64,000 bases of DNA from Nitrospiraceae bacterium (GTDB lineage: Bacteria; Nitrospirota; Nitrospiria; Nitrospirales; Nitrospiraceae). Made by a program: the position numbers and the translations under genes. The notes under the pieces are model-generated. The model made no database searches. It was not told the DNA's origin and saw only the letters and a program-made list of their open reading frames with translations. The stretch spans positions 45,208 through 109,207 of the forward strand of contig JABFSG010000002.1 of assembly GCA_013140715.1 (NCBI GenBank), written 5' to 3'. Of this stretch, positions 50,968 to 60,032 are shown piece after piece. Position 1 is the first letter of the stretch, and every line of letters starts with the position of its first letter.

Positions 50968-53900
50968 ATGGAGATGCCGGATTCCCATAAGCAGTTGACT
51001 GCCAAATTGGCAGAGGAGCTGGGGCCAGCGACGGCTGAGCACCTGGTCCTTCGTCTTGTCGAAGCCAATGCGAAACCGAATCAGGCGGAAGGCGTCTTGC
51101 TGGTACTCGATGAGTTAGCTGCAGTCTCGCCGAAGGTGGCTCGCGCCGCGATCGAATCGTTCCCTGAGTTGCAACAGAGGAGTCGGCTTGGCGATGCGGT
51201 GGCCTGGCTGGATCTGGGAACGGCACTCGCGGAATTGTCCGGGGCGATTGGGCTGAAGTTTTTCAGGGAAAGCCCGCTGGTCTTGGGCCTCATCGAGCAA
51301 GCGTCGGATCGGTCGCTGGTGCTGAAAACTGCTCTGGAGCTGGCCGAGCAGGATGCGAATATCGCACTGGAGTTTTTCCGCGTGTCGCCGGAGTTGGTGG
51401 CGGTGGTCTCCGCGGATCAACTGGGTGGCTGGTTAGAGATCGGGCTCGAACTGACCCAGGTCGATTTTGTCGTCGCGTTGGAGTACATCCGAAAAATTCC
51501 CGCAGTCGCCCAAGTGTTACCCATTCAGGATGCCAGAGCCTGGGCGATGTTCGGGCTGAAACTCATTTCTCAGAACAGTTTCGGCAAGACCGACTATTTC
51601 GGGACCATCGAATTTCTCCGTACGAGTCCGCTCATCCTCGGAGATATGGACGATCAATCGACCAGGGCCAAGGTCGTCATGGTCGGGTCGTTGCTTGCTG
51701 AGCGCGATCAAGCATCTGGTATAGCCTGGTTGTCGGAATCGCCTCGCCTTCTTCGCATGCTGCCGAATGAGAGCCGTCGGCTGAAAGTATTACAGTATGG
51801 GGCCTTGGTGGCAGAACGTGATGCAGCAACGGCGCTGGCCTATTTGCGACGTGCGCCTGAACTCATGAGCATCATCGGCGAGTCAGTTGAATCTATGGCT
51901 CGCTTTGAGGCCTGGTTTACCGGTGGGATGGAGGTGTTGGCGTACAGTGTGGAAGGAGCCAGAGCCTATTTTTCCTTGGAGTCGCAGAAGGCCCTCACGT
52001 CGGTGGAAGAGGCTTTAAGTGGTGTGTCGCTCAGGCAGGTGGCCCGTACGTTGAAGCTGTTCGTGCAAGGGCTTTGTGGAACGGATCTGGCGATTCAAGC
52101 AGTCCCAGATTCCCTGAGCCAGGAGCCGTCTGTGCGGGCCACGGTGAGTCAGGATGGACGCAGCATCTCGCTGCCGGCGCTGCTCCGTCGCTATCCCACT
52201 GCCGAAGCGAATAGGCGCTTGTATCTGGTGATGGCGGCTCACGAAGCAGGCCATGTGGAGTTTGGGACGTACCGGTTGACTCTTGGACCTCTCTCAGACC
52301 TCGTCCTGGTTTTGCGCCAGAGGTATGGCCGCATCAAACAGGCGGCGCCGGATTCCTTGGCCTCGTTGTTTCGCCTGTATCCTCATCCGGGACTGATCCA
52401 AGATTTGTGGATGCTCGTGGAAGATGCGCGGGTGGAGTTTCTGCTGCAGCGCGAGTATCCGGGACTTCAGCGGGATCTCCAGCAATTTGCGCGGGAGGGG
52501 ATCACGACAAGGTCGCTGACGCATGGGCTGACCGTTAAAGAACTCGTAGTCGATCAATTGCTTCAACTGTCGACTGCCGGGTCGAAGTCTATCGCGATTC
52601 ACGAAGCTATCAAAGGGGAAATCGCCATCCTCTGGCCGATATGTCAAGTGATTCTATCTCCCTCAGCCACAGCGGAAGAGGCCGTACGGGTGGCCCATGC
52701 TCTCTATGTGCGGCTCGAAGAGTTACTGATGTCGAAGGGGGAGATGATCCAGGCCGATCAGGTCGATGATGAGTCAGAAGATCTGGGGGTGGGTCCCTCC
52801 GCTTCCGAAGAGACGAGTGAAGCCTATCGTCCCGTCACCAACTGGGTCTATCGGGGAGCGATGAATCCGGAGTTCATTCGTCAGCAGCAACAGGATCAGG
52901 GCGCATCGGACGATCGAAAACAATCGGAAGACATCGAGCGAATGGCAAGCGCTGCCGGTGGAGCACAGGAGTCTTCAGCGCAGGGCCAACGAAATCGTGA
53001 GGGCGTGAGTGCGGAGACGGAGCACGATAATTTCGCCGGGGGGCGGCAGTTACCCTCTCACGTGGAAGAACTTCTGGCTTTACAAGTCGAACAGCCGATG
53101 CCGATTGATCATGCTGGGCCAGGCGACTTCGCAGTACGTTATCCAGAATGGGATCAAGGGATCAACGACTATCGCCTCAACTGGTGTCGTGTTGTAGAAC
53201 GTGCCGCGGAGGAAGGGAATGGAGATATTGTCTGTGACACCTTGAGCGCGCACGGGGGCGAAGTCTCGGCTCTTCGACGATTCTTTGAAAGCCTGCGGCC
53301 GCCGGGATTGCGGCGGGTACCGGGCCAAGCCGATGGCGATGAACTCGATGTGGATACATCGGTCCGTATGTGTTCCGAGCGGGCGGCTGGTATCGATCTA
53401 TCGGACCGGATCTATGTCCGGCGGGAACGAAAAGAACGGGATGTCGCTGCCGCGTTTCTGGTCGACGTGAGCGGGTCAACCAGCCGCCAATTGGATAGCG
53501 GCCGCCGCGTAATCGACCTGGAGAAAGAGGGGCTGGTACTCTTGTGCGAAGCGCTTGAGGCCGTCGGAGACCAATATGCGCTCTATGGCTATTCGGGTCA
53601 GGGCCGAGGGCAGGTGGACTTTCTTGTGATGAAGGACTTTGACGATCGGTTGGGAGGGAAGGCTGCACAGCGTTTGGGTGGACTGGTTCCCATGCGGCAA
53701 AATCGCGATGGGGCAGCCATTCGTCATGCCACTGCCAAACTGCTTGCGCGAGAAGCGCGGACGCGGTTGCTCATCCTGATCAGCGATGGACGTCCGCTCG
53801 ACGACGGCTATAAAGACGAGTATTCGCTGGAAGACACGAAGGCCTCGTTACGGGAGGCGCGTCAGCGGGGAGTGCATCCGTTTTGTATCACGATCGATCG

Positions 53901-54015
53901 GGATGCCGATGGCTACGTCCGGAGAATGTATGGGGATGTACAGTTCGCGGTCATTGATCGGCTCGAAGCCCTGCCGCTGCGGTTGCCGCGAATTTATCAG
54001 CGGCTCACGATGTAG
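50968..54015 (+). CDS. Large NorD/CbbO-like VWA-domain protein with N-terminal helical repeats
   Basis: A 1015-residue cytosolic protein. Residues ~80-330 contain about six degenerate helical repeats of 35-40 residues with a recurring F/Y-L/F-R-x-S/A-P core (FFRESPLVLGL, FFRVSPELVAV, FLRTSPLILGD, YLRRAPELMSI). The middle (~400-580) matches the NorD/CbbO region, including a zinc-protease-like AAHEAGHVEFG at about residue 430. The C-terminal ~200 residues form a VWA domain with MIDAS DVSGS, RQNRDGAAIRHATAKL and LLILISDGRPLDDGY. CbbO and NorD act with the AAA+ proteins CbbQ/NorQ to remodel Rubisco or NO reductase. No such ATPase is adjacent. Confidence 0.85.
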   Translation: MEMPDSHKQLTAKLAEELGPATAEHLVLRLVEANAKPNQAEGVLLVLDELAAVSPKVARAAIESFPELQQRSRLGDAVAWLDLGTALAELSGAIGLKFFRESPLVLGLIEQASDRSLVLKTALELAEQDANIALEFFRVSPELVAVVSADQLGGWLEIGLELTQVDFVVALEYIRKIPAVAQVLPIQDARAWAMFGLKLISQNSFGKTDYFGTIEFLRTSPLILGDMDDQSTRAKVVMVGSLLAERDQASGIAWLSESPRLLRMLPNESRRLKVLQYGALVAERDAATALAYLRRAPELMSIIGESVESMARFEAWFTGGMEVLAYSVEGARAYFSLESQKALTSVEEALSGVSLRQVARTLKLFVQGLCGTDLAIQAVPDSLSQEPSVRATVSQDGRSISLPALLRRYPTAEANRRLYLVMAAHEAGHVEFGTYRLTLGPLSDLVLVLRQRYGRIKQAAPDSLASLFRLYPHPGLIQDLWMLVEDARVEFLLQREYPGLQRDLQQFAREGITTRSLTHGLTVKELVVDQLLQLSTAGSKSIAIHEAIKGEIAILWPICQVILSPSATAEEAVRVAHALYVRLEELLMSKGEMIQADQVDDESEDLGVGPSASEETSEAYRPVTNWVYRGAMNPEFIRQQQQDQGASDDRKQSEDIERMASAAGGAQESSAQGQRNREGVSAETEHDNFAGGRQLPSHVEELLALQVEQPMPIDHAGPGDFAVRYPEWDQGINDYRLNWCRVVERAAEEGNGDIVCDTLSAHGGEVSALRRFFESLRPPGLRRVPGQADGDELDVDTSVRMCSERAAGIDLSDRIYVRRERKERDVAAAFLVDVSGSTSRQLDSGRRVIDLEKEGLVLLCEALEAVGDQYALYGYSGQGRGQVDFLVMKDFDDRLGGKAAQRLGGLVPMRQNRDGAAIRHATAKLLAREARTRLLILISDGRPLDDGYKDEYSLEDTKASLREARQRGVHPFCITIDRDADGYVRRMYGDVQFAVIDRLEALPLRLPRIYQRLTM

Positions 54016-54060
54016 AAGACGTAAGGCGTGAAAGCTAAAGCGTAAGGGGGATGGGAGTCG

Positions 54061-54468
54061 ATGGCCAATTCAGTTGAACGACCGACCGTACCGCCCTGGC
54101 TACACAAACTGTTTACAGGGCATCAGTATCCCTACGTCCGTCGGTTGGCAAAGTTTGCACAGCCTATCAAGCCGGGGGAGGATCGCCCAGAACCGACGAA
54201 GGACATGATCGAGGCCAAGTTTTGGGAGGTCTACCCCCGTTGTTGGGCCAAAATTCTTCAAGAGGTCAAAGTGGGGATGATCGTGGTCTTTCACGACCTC
54301 GGTGAGTATCCGGCGGGCGGTTATCAGGAATTGATCGATGCTCCGGACGCCTTTCTGAGTAAAACCTATGGCAAGAAGAAGATCAAAGTAAACTTTTATG
54401 ACGGAGACAATTTCGTCTGCACGATCAACTTTAAAGTCGCGGGCTGGACAGAACATGAACATGCGTGA
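54061..54468 (+). CDS. Conserved hypothetical small protein
   Basis: Unrecognised, 135 residues, no signal sequence or membrane helix. ATG 54061 is preceded by GGGAG at close spacing. Features: a basic N-terminal part (WLHKLFTGHQYPYVRRLAKF), a charged middle (RPEPTKDMIEAKFWEVYPRC) and a patch of alternating strands (VKVGMIVVFHDLGEYPAGGY). The end KKKIKVNFYDGDNFVCTINF plus WTEHEHA could form a small beta-barrel. Two Cys. It lies 45 bases after the VWA gene and 71 bases before mdh, on the same strand, so it may be part of that transcript. Confidence 0.7.
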   Translation: MANSVERPTVPPWLHKLFTGHQYPYVRRLAKFAQPIKPGEDRPEPTKDMIEAKFWEVYPRCWAKILQEVKVGMIVVFHDLGEYPAGGYQELIDAPDAFLSKTYGKKKIKVNFYDGDNFVCTINFKVAGWTEHEHA

Positions 54469-54539
54469 GGAGTTAGGGGCGAGGCGTAAGGGGATTGTAC
54501 GCGTCAAGTTGTAGGGTTCACACTTCACGAGGTGAGGTA

Positions 54540-55478
54540 ATGGGGAGACCGAAGATTACAGTGGTGGGCGCGGGAAACGTCGGAGGCACGACGGCGCAGC
54601 GACTCGCCGAGAAAGACGAGTACGAAGTCGTGCTGGTCGATATCGTCAAGGGGGTTCCGCAAGGCAAGGCCCTCGATATCACGCAGGCCGGGCCGGTCTG
54701 CGGCTTTAGCACCCGCGTGGTGGGTACCAACGGCTATGATGAAACAGCCGGCTCCTCGGTGGCGGTTATTACCTCTGGAATTCCACGTAAACCGGGAATG
54801 AGCCGCGACGAGTTGTTGACCACGAATGCGAAGATTGTGCAATCGGTCGTCTCCGAGCTGGTCTCTCGATCGCCGAACGTCATTCTGATTCTTGTCACCA
54901 ACCCGCTGGACGCCATGGTTCATGTGGCGCGCCGCACGAGTGGACTGCCGAAGGCGCGCATCCTGGGAATGGCGGGAGTGCTTGATTCCGCCCGCATGCG
55001 CGCCTTTATCGCCGCGGAATTGAGCGTGCCGGGCCCCGATGTGGTGGCGATGGTGTTGGGGGGGCATGGCGATACGATGGTGCCGCTTCCACGCTATACG
55101 ACGGTGAGGGGGAAACCGATTTCGGAGCTGATATCGGAGGAGCGGTTGGAGGCGATTGTGAAGCGGACACGCGAGGGGGGCGCAGAAATCGTAGGTCTAT
55201 TGAACACGGGCAGCGCCTTCTATGCCCCATCGGCTTCGGCTGTGAGCATGGTCGAAGCGATCGTGAAGGACCAGAAACGAGTGCTGCCCTGTGCGGTGCT
55301 TTGCGAGGGCGAGTATGGATTAAAGGATGTTGTCGTCGGTGTGCCGGTCCGGTTAGGTCGCGGTGGGGTGGAACAGGTGATCGAATATGAGTTGACGGCT
55401 GAAGAACGAGCAGCATTGGTAGTTTCTGCGAGCGCGGTTCGGGAACTTTGCATCACGGTCGATCGATTAATGGGATAA
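54540..55478 (+). CDS. mdh: Malate dehydrogenase
   Basis: NAD-dependent malate/oxaloacetate dehydrogenase of the LDH-like type, 312 residues from ATG 54540 (GAGGTGAGG just upstream). Motifs: [20 protein letters not shown], the Asp that selects NAD in [38 protein letters not shown] and [14 protein letters not shown]. The active-site [19 protein letters not shown] contains the catalytic His. The first substrate-loop Arg (IPRKPGMSR) is the MDH type, not the LDH Gln. In a reverse TCA cycle it would run toward malate. Confidence 0.95.
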   Translation: MGRPKITVVGAGNVGGTTAQRLAEKDEYEVVLVDIVKGVPQGKALDITQAGPVCGFSTRVVGTNGYDETAGSSVAVITSGIPRKPGMSRDELLTTNAKIVQSVVSELVSRSPNVILILVTNPLDAMVHVARRTSGLPKARILGMAGVLDSARMRAFIAAELSVPGPDVVAMVLGGHGDTMVPLPRYTTVRGKPISELISEERLEAIVKRTREGGAEIVGLLNTGSAFYAPSASAVSMVEAIVKDQKRVLPCAVLCEGEYGLKDVVVGVPVRLGRGGVEQVIEYELTAEERAALVVSASAVRELCITVDRLMG

Positions 55479-55566
55479 CGCCATGATGGTCCGAGGCCTG
55501 CTTGACAAGAGAAGAAGGCCTACAGTACAGACAGCGGAATAGTCATATACTGAGCAAGGAGAAACG

Positions 55567-56154
55567 ATGAAATTTCTAGAGAGTCCGATGCAAACAATGA
55601 GCGTAGGGTTTGCGCTTGCCATCGTGTTGATGATGGGGTATCTCGGCATGGCCGGCATAGGAGCCGGTGATGTCGATTGGGTAGGATTGGTGTTTCGCTG
55701 GATCCATTTCTTGGCCGGAATCGTCTGGATCGGATTGTTGTATTTTTTCAACCTGGTCAATGCGGCGTTTTTGAAGAGCTTGGACGGGCCAACCAAAAAT
55801 ATCGTGATTCCCAAGTTGATGCCTGCGGCGCTGAACTGGTTCCGGCACGGCGCGACGGTCACGGTGCTTGCCGGGATTGTGTTGTACCTCTACCTGTATC
55901 AAAGAGGCGGAACCGGCGCGATTGCGCTGGGAATCGGCGGGCTCTTAGGCATCATTATGATGGCCAACGTCCATGCGATTATTTGGCCGAACCAGAGGAG
56001 GATTATTGCAGCTGTGACGGCCGCGGCTCAGGGGACCCCTGCGCCGCCTGAAATGGCCCAATGGGGCCGGACTGCTCTCCTTGCTTCGCGAGTCAACTTC
56101 ATGTTGTCGATTCCCATGCTGTTACTTATGGGGGCCGGCAGCCACCTCAGATAG
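55567..56154 (+). CDS. PuuD/urate-oxidase-N-like membrane protein
   Basis: A 195-residue protein with about five membrane helices (FALAIVLMMGYLGMAGIGAG, RWIHFLAGIVWIGLLYFFNL, ATVTVLAGIVLYLYLYQRGG, GIGGLLGIIMMANVHAIIWP, FMLSIPMLLLMGAG). The conserved HFLAGIVWIGLLYFFN and ANVHAIIWPNQRR segments match the membrane part of PuuD-type urate hydroxylases. Those proteins continue into a cytochrome-c-like domain, which is absent here. The His residues (FRWIHFL, NWFRHGATV, ANVHAI) suggest heme or metal binding. The reaction is unknown. Confidence 0.82.
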   Translation: MKFLESPMQTMSVGFALAIVLMMGYLGMAGIGAGDVDWVGLVFRWIHFLAGIVWIGLLYFFNLVNAAFLKSLDGPTKNIVIPKLMPAALNWFRHGATVTVLAGIVLYLYLYQRGGTGAIALGIGGLLGIIMMANVHAIIWPNQRRIIAAVTAAAQGTPAPPEMAQWGRTALLASRVNFMLSIPMLLLMGAGSHLR

Positions 56155-56165
56155 ATGCTGTACGA

Positions 56166-56191
56166 TTGCCGGCGGGAAAGCCTGCCGGTAA
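56166..56191 (+). terminator. Hairpin after the PuuD-like gene
   Basis: TTGCCGGC (56166-56173) pairs with GCCGGTAA (56184-56191) with one G-T wobble. Located 12 bases after the stop; no clear T-tract. Confidence 0.45.
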
Positions 56192-56389
56192 CCCAGGTAC
56201 CTTCATGTATAAGATCTTCAGTGCACGTTGATCCGTTCAGATGGCCTATATGACTAGTTGGGCATAGGGCAGTGGCCCTAAGTTGTTGAGATTCAGGCCT
56301 ATTATCGAGTCATCGCCTTGACGAATACCGGCAAAACACCTTATAGTATCGCTCCATTGGTAGGGCCATAGGGGGTAGGATAAAGGCAC

Positions 56390-57691
56390 ATGACGACTGC
56401 GACTGAGCCACGGGTTCTCCAAACGCTTGAAGGCGCTCCTTGGGATATAGAAGTCTACCGCAAGATCGGCGGCTACGAGGCCTGGAAGAAGTGCATCAAA
56501 GAGCTCAGTGCGAACGATATCGTCAATGAACTGAAGAAAGCGGGGCTTCGTGGTCGTGGAGGGGCTGGTTTTCCCACCGGTATCAAGTGGGAAAAGGTCC
56601 TCAACCATCGGGTCAAGGAACATTATTTCGTCTGTAATGCGGGCGAGCATGAGCCGGGAACATTTAAAGACCGATACTTACTCAAGCAGGCGCCGCATCA
56701 GCTGATTGAAGGTTGCCTTATCGCTGCGTACACGGTTCAAGCCAAGGCGGCGTTTATCTATGTGAATCATGAATACCATGAAGAACGTGAAAATCTTAAA
56801 AAAGCCTTAGCGCAGGCCAAGGCTCAAGGGTTTTTGGGTAGCAATATTCTTGGGAGCGGTGTGAATCTGGAATTACAGGTATTTGAGGGCCATGGGAGTT
56901 ACGTAGCAGGTGAAGAAACGGCCATGCTCGAATCCATGCAAGGGCGTCCGGCGATGCCGAGACAGAAGCCGCCTTTCTATCCGACAGACTTCGGTCTATA
57001 CGGCAAGCCGACCCTGGTTAACAATGTCGAGACCCTGTGCAACATTCCACGGATTCTGCAGAAGGGCGCTGCCTGGTTTACCCAGGTCGGCACAGAAAAA
57101 TGTCCTGGCACGATGATGTTTTCGCTGAGCGGAGCTATCAATCGCCCCGGTGTGTACGAGATGCCGATGGGTACGACGATCCGTGATCTTGTGGAGAAGT
57201 GTGGCGGAGGGGTGTCTGGCGGGCGCAAGGTCAAGGCTGTATTCCCCGGTGGGCCGGCATTTTCAATGGTCACCGCCGACCAACTCGACCTGACGATGGA
57301 TTTCGATTCGCTGAAGAAGGCCGGGACGGGACTTGGATCGGCCGGTGTGATTGTGGTCGATGATGCGACCTGTATGGTGGCGTTGACGCTCAAATTTTCT
57401 AATTTTTTCAAAGCCGAGAGTTGCGGGCAGTGCCCACCCTGTCGAATGGGAACAATCAATCTTGCCGCACTCATGGCGAAGATCGAGCAAGGGGAGGGGA
57501 CGGATAAGGATATGGAGAGTCTCCTGCAGATCTGTGGATTTGTGAAGGGGACGGGCTATTGCACGTTGGTGACAGGGGCATCTGTGTTGGTGCAGAGCAG
57601 TATCAAGTTGTTTCGCCACGAATTTGAGGAACATGTCCGATTGCAACGCTGTCCCTATCAGCCGGTGGCAGCTGCTGCGCTGGTACATTGA
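56390..57691 (+). CDS. NuoF-family NADH-binding flavoprotein (orphan)
   Basis: A 433-residue homolog of complex I subunit NuoF and HydB/HoxF. FMN/NADH site: LRGRGGAGFPTGIKWEKV, VCNAGEHEPGTFKDRYLL and VAGEETAMLESMQGRPAMPR. The [4Fe-4S] N3 ligands are present: ESCGQCPPCRMG and a distant Cys in FVKGTGYCTL. SLBB-like segment: YEMPMGTTIRDLVEKCGGGV. It lacks the extra N- and C-terminal Fe-S domains of HydB/HoxF. No NuoE or NuoG is adjacent; the next gene is a [2Fe-2S] ferredoxin. It probably oxidises NADH or reduces NAD+ with that ferredoxin as partner, which is inference. Confidence 0.9.
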   Translation: MTTATEPRVLQTLEGAPWDIEVYRKIGGYEAWKKCIKELSANDIVNELKKAGLRGRGGAGFPTGIKWEKVLNHRVKEHYFVCNAGEHEPGTFKDRYLLKQAPHQLIEGCLIAAYTVQAKAAFIYVNHEYHEERENLKKALAQAKAQGFLGSNILGSGVNLELQVFEGHGSYVAGEETAMLESMQGRPAMPRQKPPFYPTDFGLYGKPTLVNNVETLCNIPRILQKGAAWFTQVGTEKCPGTMMFSLSGAINRPGVYEMPMGTTIRDLVEKCGGGVSGGRKVKAVFPGGPAFSMVTADQLDLTMDFDSLKKAGTGLGSAGVIVVDDATCMVALTLKFSNFFKAESCGQCPPCRMGTINLAALMAKIEQGEGTDKDMESLLQICGFVKGTGYCTLVTGASVLVQSSIKLFRHEFEEHVRLQRCPYQPVAAAALVH

Positions 57692-57704
57692 AGGGGGAGT
57701 TGCA

Positions 57705-58052
57705 ATGCCGCAAGTGACATTTCTTCATCCTGAAGGCAGAAGCGGAGAAGTCGACACCAATACGTCGCTGTTAGAAGCGTCGAAGCTGCTTGGGTTTGTG
57801 TTGAATCACGATTGTGGTGGGAATGCCTCCTGCACCACCTGTCGGGTCGAAGTACAGGTCGGCGCCGAGAATCTGTCGGAGATCGACTTCGATGAGCAGG
57901 ACCTTCTCGATCGAGAAGCCCTCAGTGAGCCGTGGCACCGCCTTGGATGCCAGGCCAAAGTGCTGGGAGACGTCGTTGTTCGGGTGCCGCAAGGCAAGTG
58001 GGTTGCGCCTACCATGGAGCAGTCTGAGTCGCAGGGGATTGAAATCCGGTAA
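57705..58052 (+). CDS. [2Fe-2S] ferredoxin, adrenodoxin-like
   Basis: A 115-residue plant/adrenodoxin-type ferredoxin starting at ATG 57705, just after GGGGGAG and 13 bases past the NuoF-like gene, so translation is probably coupled. The cluster Cys residues are spaced C-x5-C-x2-C...C: DCGGNASCTTCRVEV and, ~37 residues on, RLGCQAKV. Other conserved parts are NTSLLEASKLLGFVLNHDCG and DEQDLLDREALSEPWHRLGC. The order of genes suggests it exchanges electrons with the NuoF-like flavoprotein. Confidence 0.92.
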   Translation: MPQVTFLHPEGRSGEVDTNTSLLEASKLLGFVLNHDCGGNASCTTCRVEVQVGAENLSEIDFDEQDLLDREALSEPWHRLGCQAKVLGDVVVRVPQGKWVAPTMEQSESQGIEIR

Positions 58053-58121
58053 AGAGATGTTACACTAAATCATTCCAAGCGGGTCTTTGAAGGGCGGCTT
58101 GGTCACAGGAGGAGGAGTACA

Positions 58122-58442
58122 ATGGTTACCATTACGGCGATTGCAGAACAGAAGATCAAGGAACTGATGGTGGAAGAGAAGGATATCGTCGGCCTGCGGG
58201 TCTACGTCAAGGGCGGCGGATGTCATGGCTATCAATATGGGATGGCCTTTGAGTCGAAGATGGCCGATGACGATACCGTGGTTGAAAAGGGCGGCGTTAA
58301 GGTCATTATGGATTCGCAGAGCGCTCCGCTTCTTCAGGGAGCCGAAGTCGATTACGTGGATAGTCTCCAAGGGTCCGGGTTCTCGATCAAGAACCCGCAA
58401 GCGAAGACCACCTGCGGCTGTGGCAGCTCCTTCACTGCCTAA
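58122..58442 (+). CDS. erpA: A-type iron-sulfur carrier protein (IscA/ErpA/SufA family)
   Basis: A 106-residue Fe-S cluster carrier. Family pattern: ITAIAEQKIKELMVEEKDIV, GLRVYVKGGGCHGYQYGMAF with the first Cys, MDSQSAPLLQGAEVDYVDSL and the C-terminal CGCGSSFTA with two Cys. All three cluster ligands are kept. GGAGGAG lies five bases before ATG 58122. Downstream of the flavoprotein-ferredoxin pair, it could supply their clusters. ErpA versus IscA cannot be fixed from sequence alone. Confidence 0.92.
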   Translation: MVTITAIAEQKIKELMVEEKDIVGLRVYVKGGGCHGYQYGMAFESKMADDDTVVEKGGVKVIMDSQSAPLLQGAEVDYVDSLQGSGFSIKNPQAKTTCGCGSSFTA

Positions 58443-58567
58443 GAAATTGGCGCTGAAGTGGCCCGAGCAGGCCAGTCGAATGTATGATAAGTGGAGCCAG
58501 GATTGTCCGGATAGAGCGGCCAGTCCTGGCTTCTCTTTTATTGCGCTGGATGTGAGCTGAATCAACG

Positions 58568-59029
58568 ATGGCACAGGCGAGTCTTACGAGACGATATCGA
58601 TTCTGCGCGGCGCACCGGCTGCACTCGGATCATCTGTCTCCTCAAGAAAACCTGACGGCATTTGGGAAGTGTAATAACCCCAATGGACACGGCCACAACT
58701 ATATCGTGTTGGTGACCGTCAAGAGCAAGATTCCGACTACGATCGGTGAAGGCCTGGATCTCGACCGGCTGGATCGGATTGTGAGACAACAAGTAATCAG
58801 GCGATTCGACCATCAGGACCTCAATCGAGATCCCGAGTTTGCCGATCGCACCACTACAGGAGAAAATCTGGTGCTGCTGATTTGGGATCTGCTCGTGAAA
58901 AGTTTTCCTGCCGGGCAACTGGAAAAGGTCGGACTGATTGAAACACGTGACAACTATTTCGAGTATGGGGGGACAGTGGGAATGTTGAATGTAGAATCGT
59001 CGGAATCGGAAGGATGTCCGACGAGTTGA
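58568..59029 (+). CDS. 6-pyruvoyl-tetrahydropterin synthase/QueD-family protein
   Basis: A 153-residue T-fold enzyme acting on dihydroneopterin triphosphate. Zinc ligands: [13 protein letters not shown] and [11 protein letters not shown]. The segment [14 protein letters not shown] has the catalytic Cys and the exact wording of animal-type [22 protein letters not shown] C-terminal part and [13 protein letters not shown] give the substrate-binding Glu. Its neighbour is GTP cyclohydrolase I, which makes the substrate. It could produce 6-pyruvoyl-tetrahydropterin, 6-hydroxymethyl-dihydropterin (PTPS-III-type folate bypass) or 6-carboxy-tetrahydropterin. The Cys argues against a Glu-type PTPS-III. 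Confidence 0.87.
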   Translation: MAQASLTRRYRFCAAHRLHSDHLSPQENLTAFGKCNNPNGHGHNYIVLVTVKSKIPTTIGEGLDLDRLDRIVRQQVIRRFDHQDLNRDPEFADRTTTGENLVLLIWDLLVKSFPAGQLEKVGLIETRDNYFEYGGTVGMLNVESSESEGCPTS

Positions 59030-59099
59030 CGCTCTCCCAACATTTCACATTCAAAATGTATCATTTCACAGTGAGCATTACGTGATAGAGAGGAGCGGC

Positions 59100-59747
59100 A
59101 TGGCTAAGCAGAGAATCAAGCAGACGGATCGGCAGCAGGTCGAAGATGTCAGCGGAATCGGCAAAACGGCTGATTTGGATGTGCTGCAATCCCTGGTGAC
59201 AGAGATGTTGCTGGCTCTTGGCGAAAAGCCAGGCAGGAATGGGCTGCTCAAGACTCCTGAACGAGTGGCCAAGGCCCTTGCCTTTATGACTCAGGGCTAT
59301 CGACGCGATATCGATCAGCTCTTGAACGGCGCGCTCTTCCCGATCGAGTACGACGAGATGGTGATTGTGAAGGATATCGATTTCTTCAGCATGTGCGAAC
59401 ATCATTTGCTGCCGTTCTACGGCAGAGTCCATGTGGGGTATCTGCCCAACAAGAAAGTGGTGGGGCTCAGCAAGATTCCTCGTATCGTGGATGCCTTCGC
59501 ACGCCGGCTACAAGTCCAAGAGCGACTCACCGTCCAGATTGCTGAAACGCTGAAAACAAAGCTCAATGCCCACGGAGTGGGCGTGGTTGTCGAAGCGCGC
59601 CATCTCTGCATGATGATGCGAGGTGTCGAGAAGCAGAACACCGTCGCAGTCAGCAGTTCCATGCTGGGCGCCTTCCGCAGTCAGCCGCAAACCAGGCTGG
59701 AGTTTTTGAAGCTGATACGTAGAGGCAGCGTCGGCGACTCCGACTAA
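59100..59747 (+). CDS. folE: GTP cyclohydrolase I
   Basis: Converts GTP to 7,8-dihydroneopterin triphosphate. The 215 residues start at ATG 59100 after AGAGGAG. Motifs: [40 protein letters not shown] (zinc Cys and the catalytic His pair), [31 protein letters not shown] and [20 protein letters not shown] with the second zinc Cys. The zinc-binding Cys/His set is complete, so this is the zinc-dependent type IA enzyme. Paired with the PTPS-like gene upstream. Confidence 0.96.
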   Translation: MAKQRIKQTDRQQVEDVSGIGKTADLDVLQSLVTEMLLALGEKPGRNGLLKTPERVAKALAFMTQGYRRDIDQLLNGALFPIEYDEMVIVKDIDFFSMCEHHLLPFYGRVHVGYLPNKKVVGLSKIPRIVDAFARRLQVQERLTVQIAETLKTKLNAHGVGVVVEARHLCMMMRGVEKQNTVAVSSSMLGAFRSQPQTRLEFLKLIRRGSVGDSD

Positions 59748-59871
59748 GCAGGGTGTTGAAAACGGCTGCCAGCTTCGTTCTCACTTCGCTTAGAGGCTCA
59801 ACGTACTGAAGCGTACGCCTCGCCTCTGCGCTTGTTGCGGCCTCGCCGGACAACCGTTTTGACCACCCTGC
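59748..59871. repeat. Long-palindrome repeat, family A, copy 1
   Basis: Outer arms GCAGGGTGTTGAAAACGG (59748-59765) and CCGTTTTGACCACCCTGC (59854-59871) pair at 16 of 18 positions. The interior has GGCTCAACGTACTGAAGCGT and ACGCCTCGCC, with the inner palindrome GTAC...GTAC, and ends TGCGGCCTCGCCGG. It begins immediately after the folE stop. The interior aligns with copy 2 at 61769 although the outer arms differ. Confidence 0.8.
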
Positions 59872-60032
59872 GGCATTTCATGATCCCTGCCATTCCAGCC
59901 TTCAATTTCCCTGTAAAGTCCTGAAAATTATTGGTCTTACAGCTGGCCTTGCCGAATATGTTCCTCCGTCTAAGGCCTGTTTGCGATCATCAAGCTTGGC
60001 GTATACAATTCATGCCATTCTTGAGGACGCGG

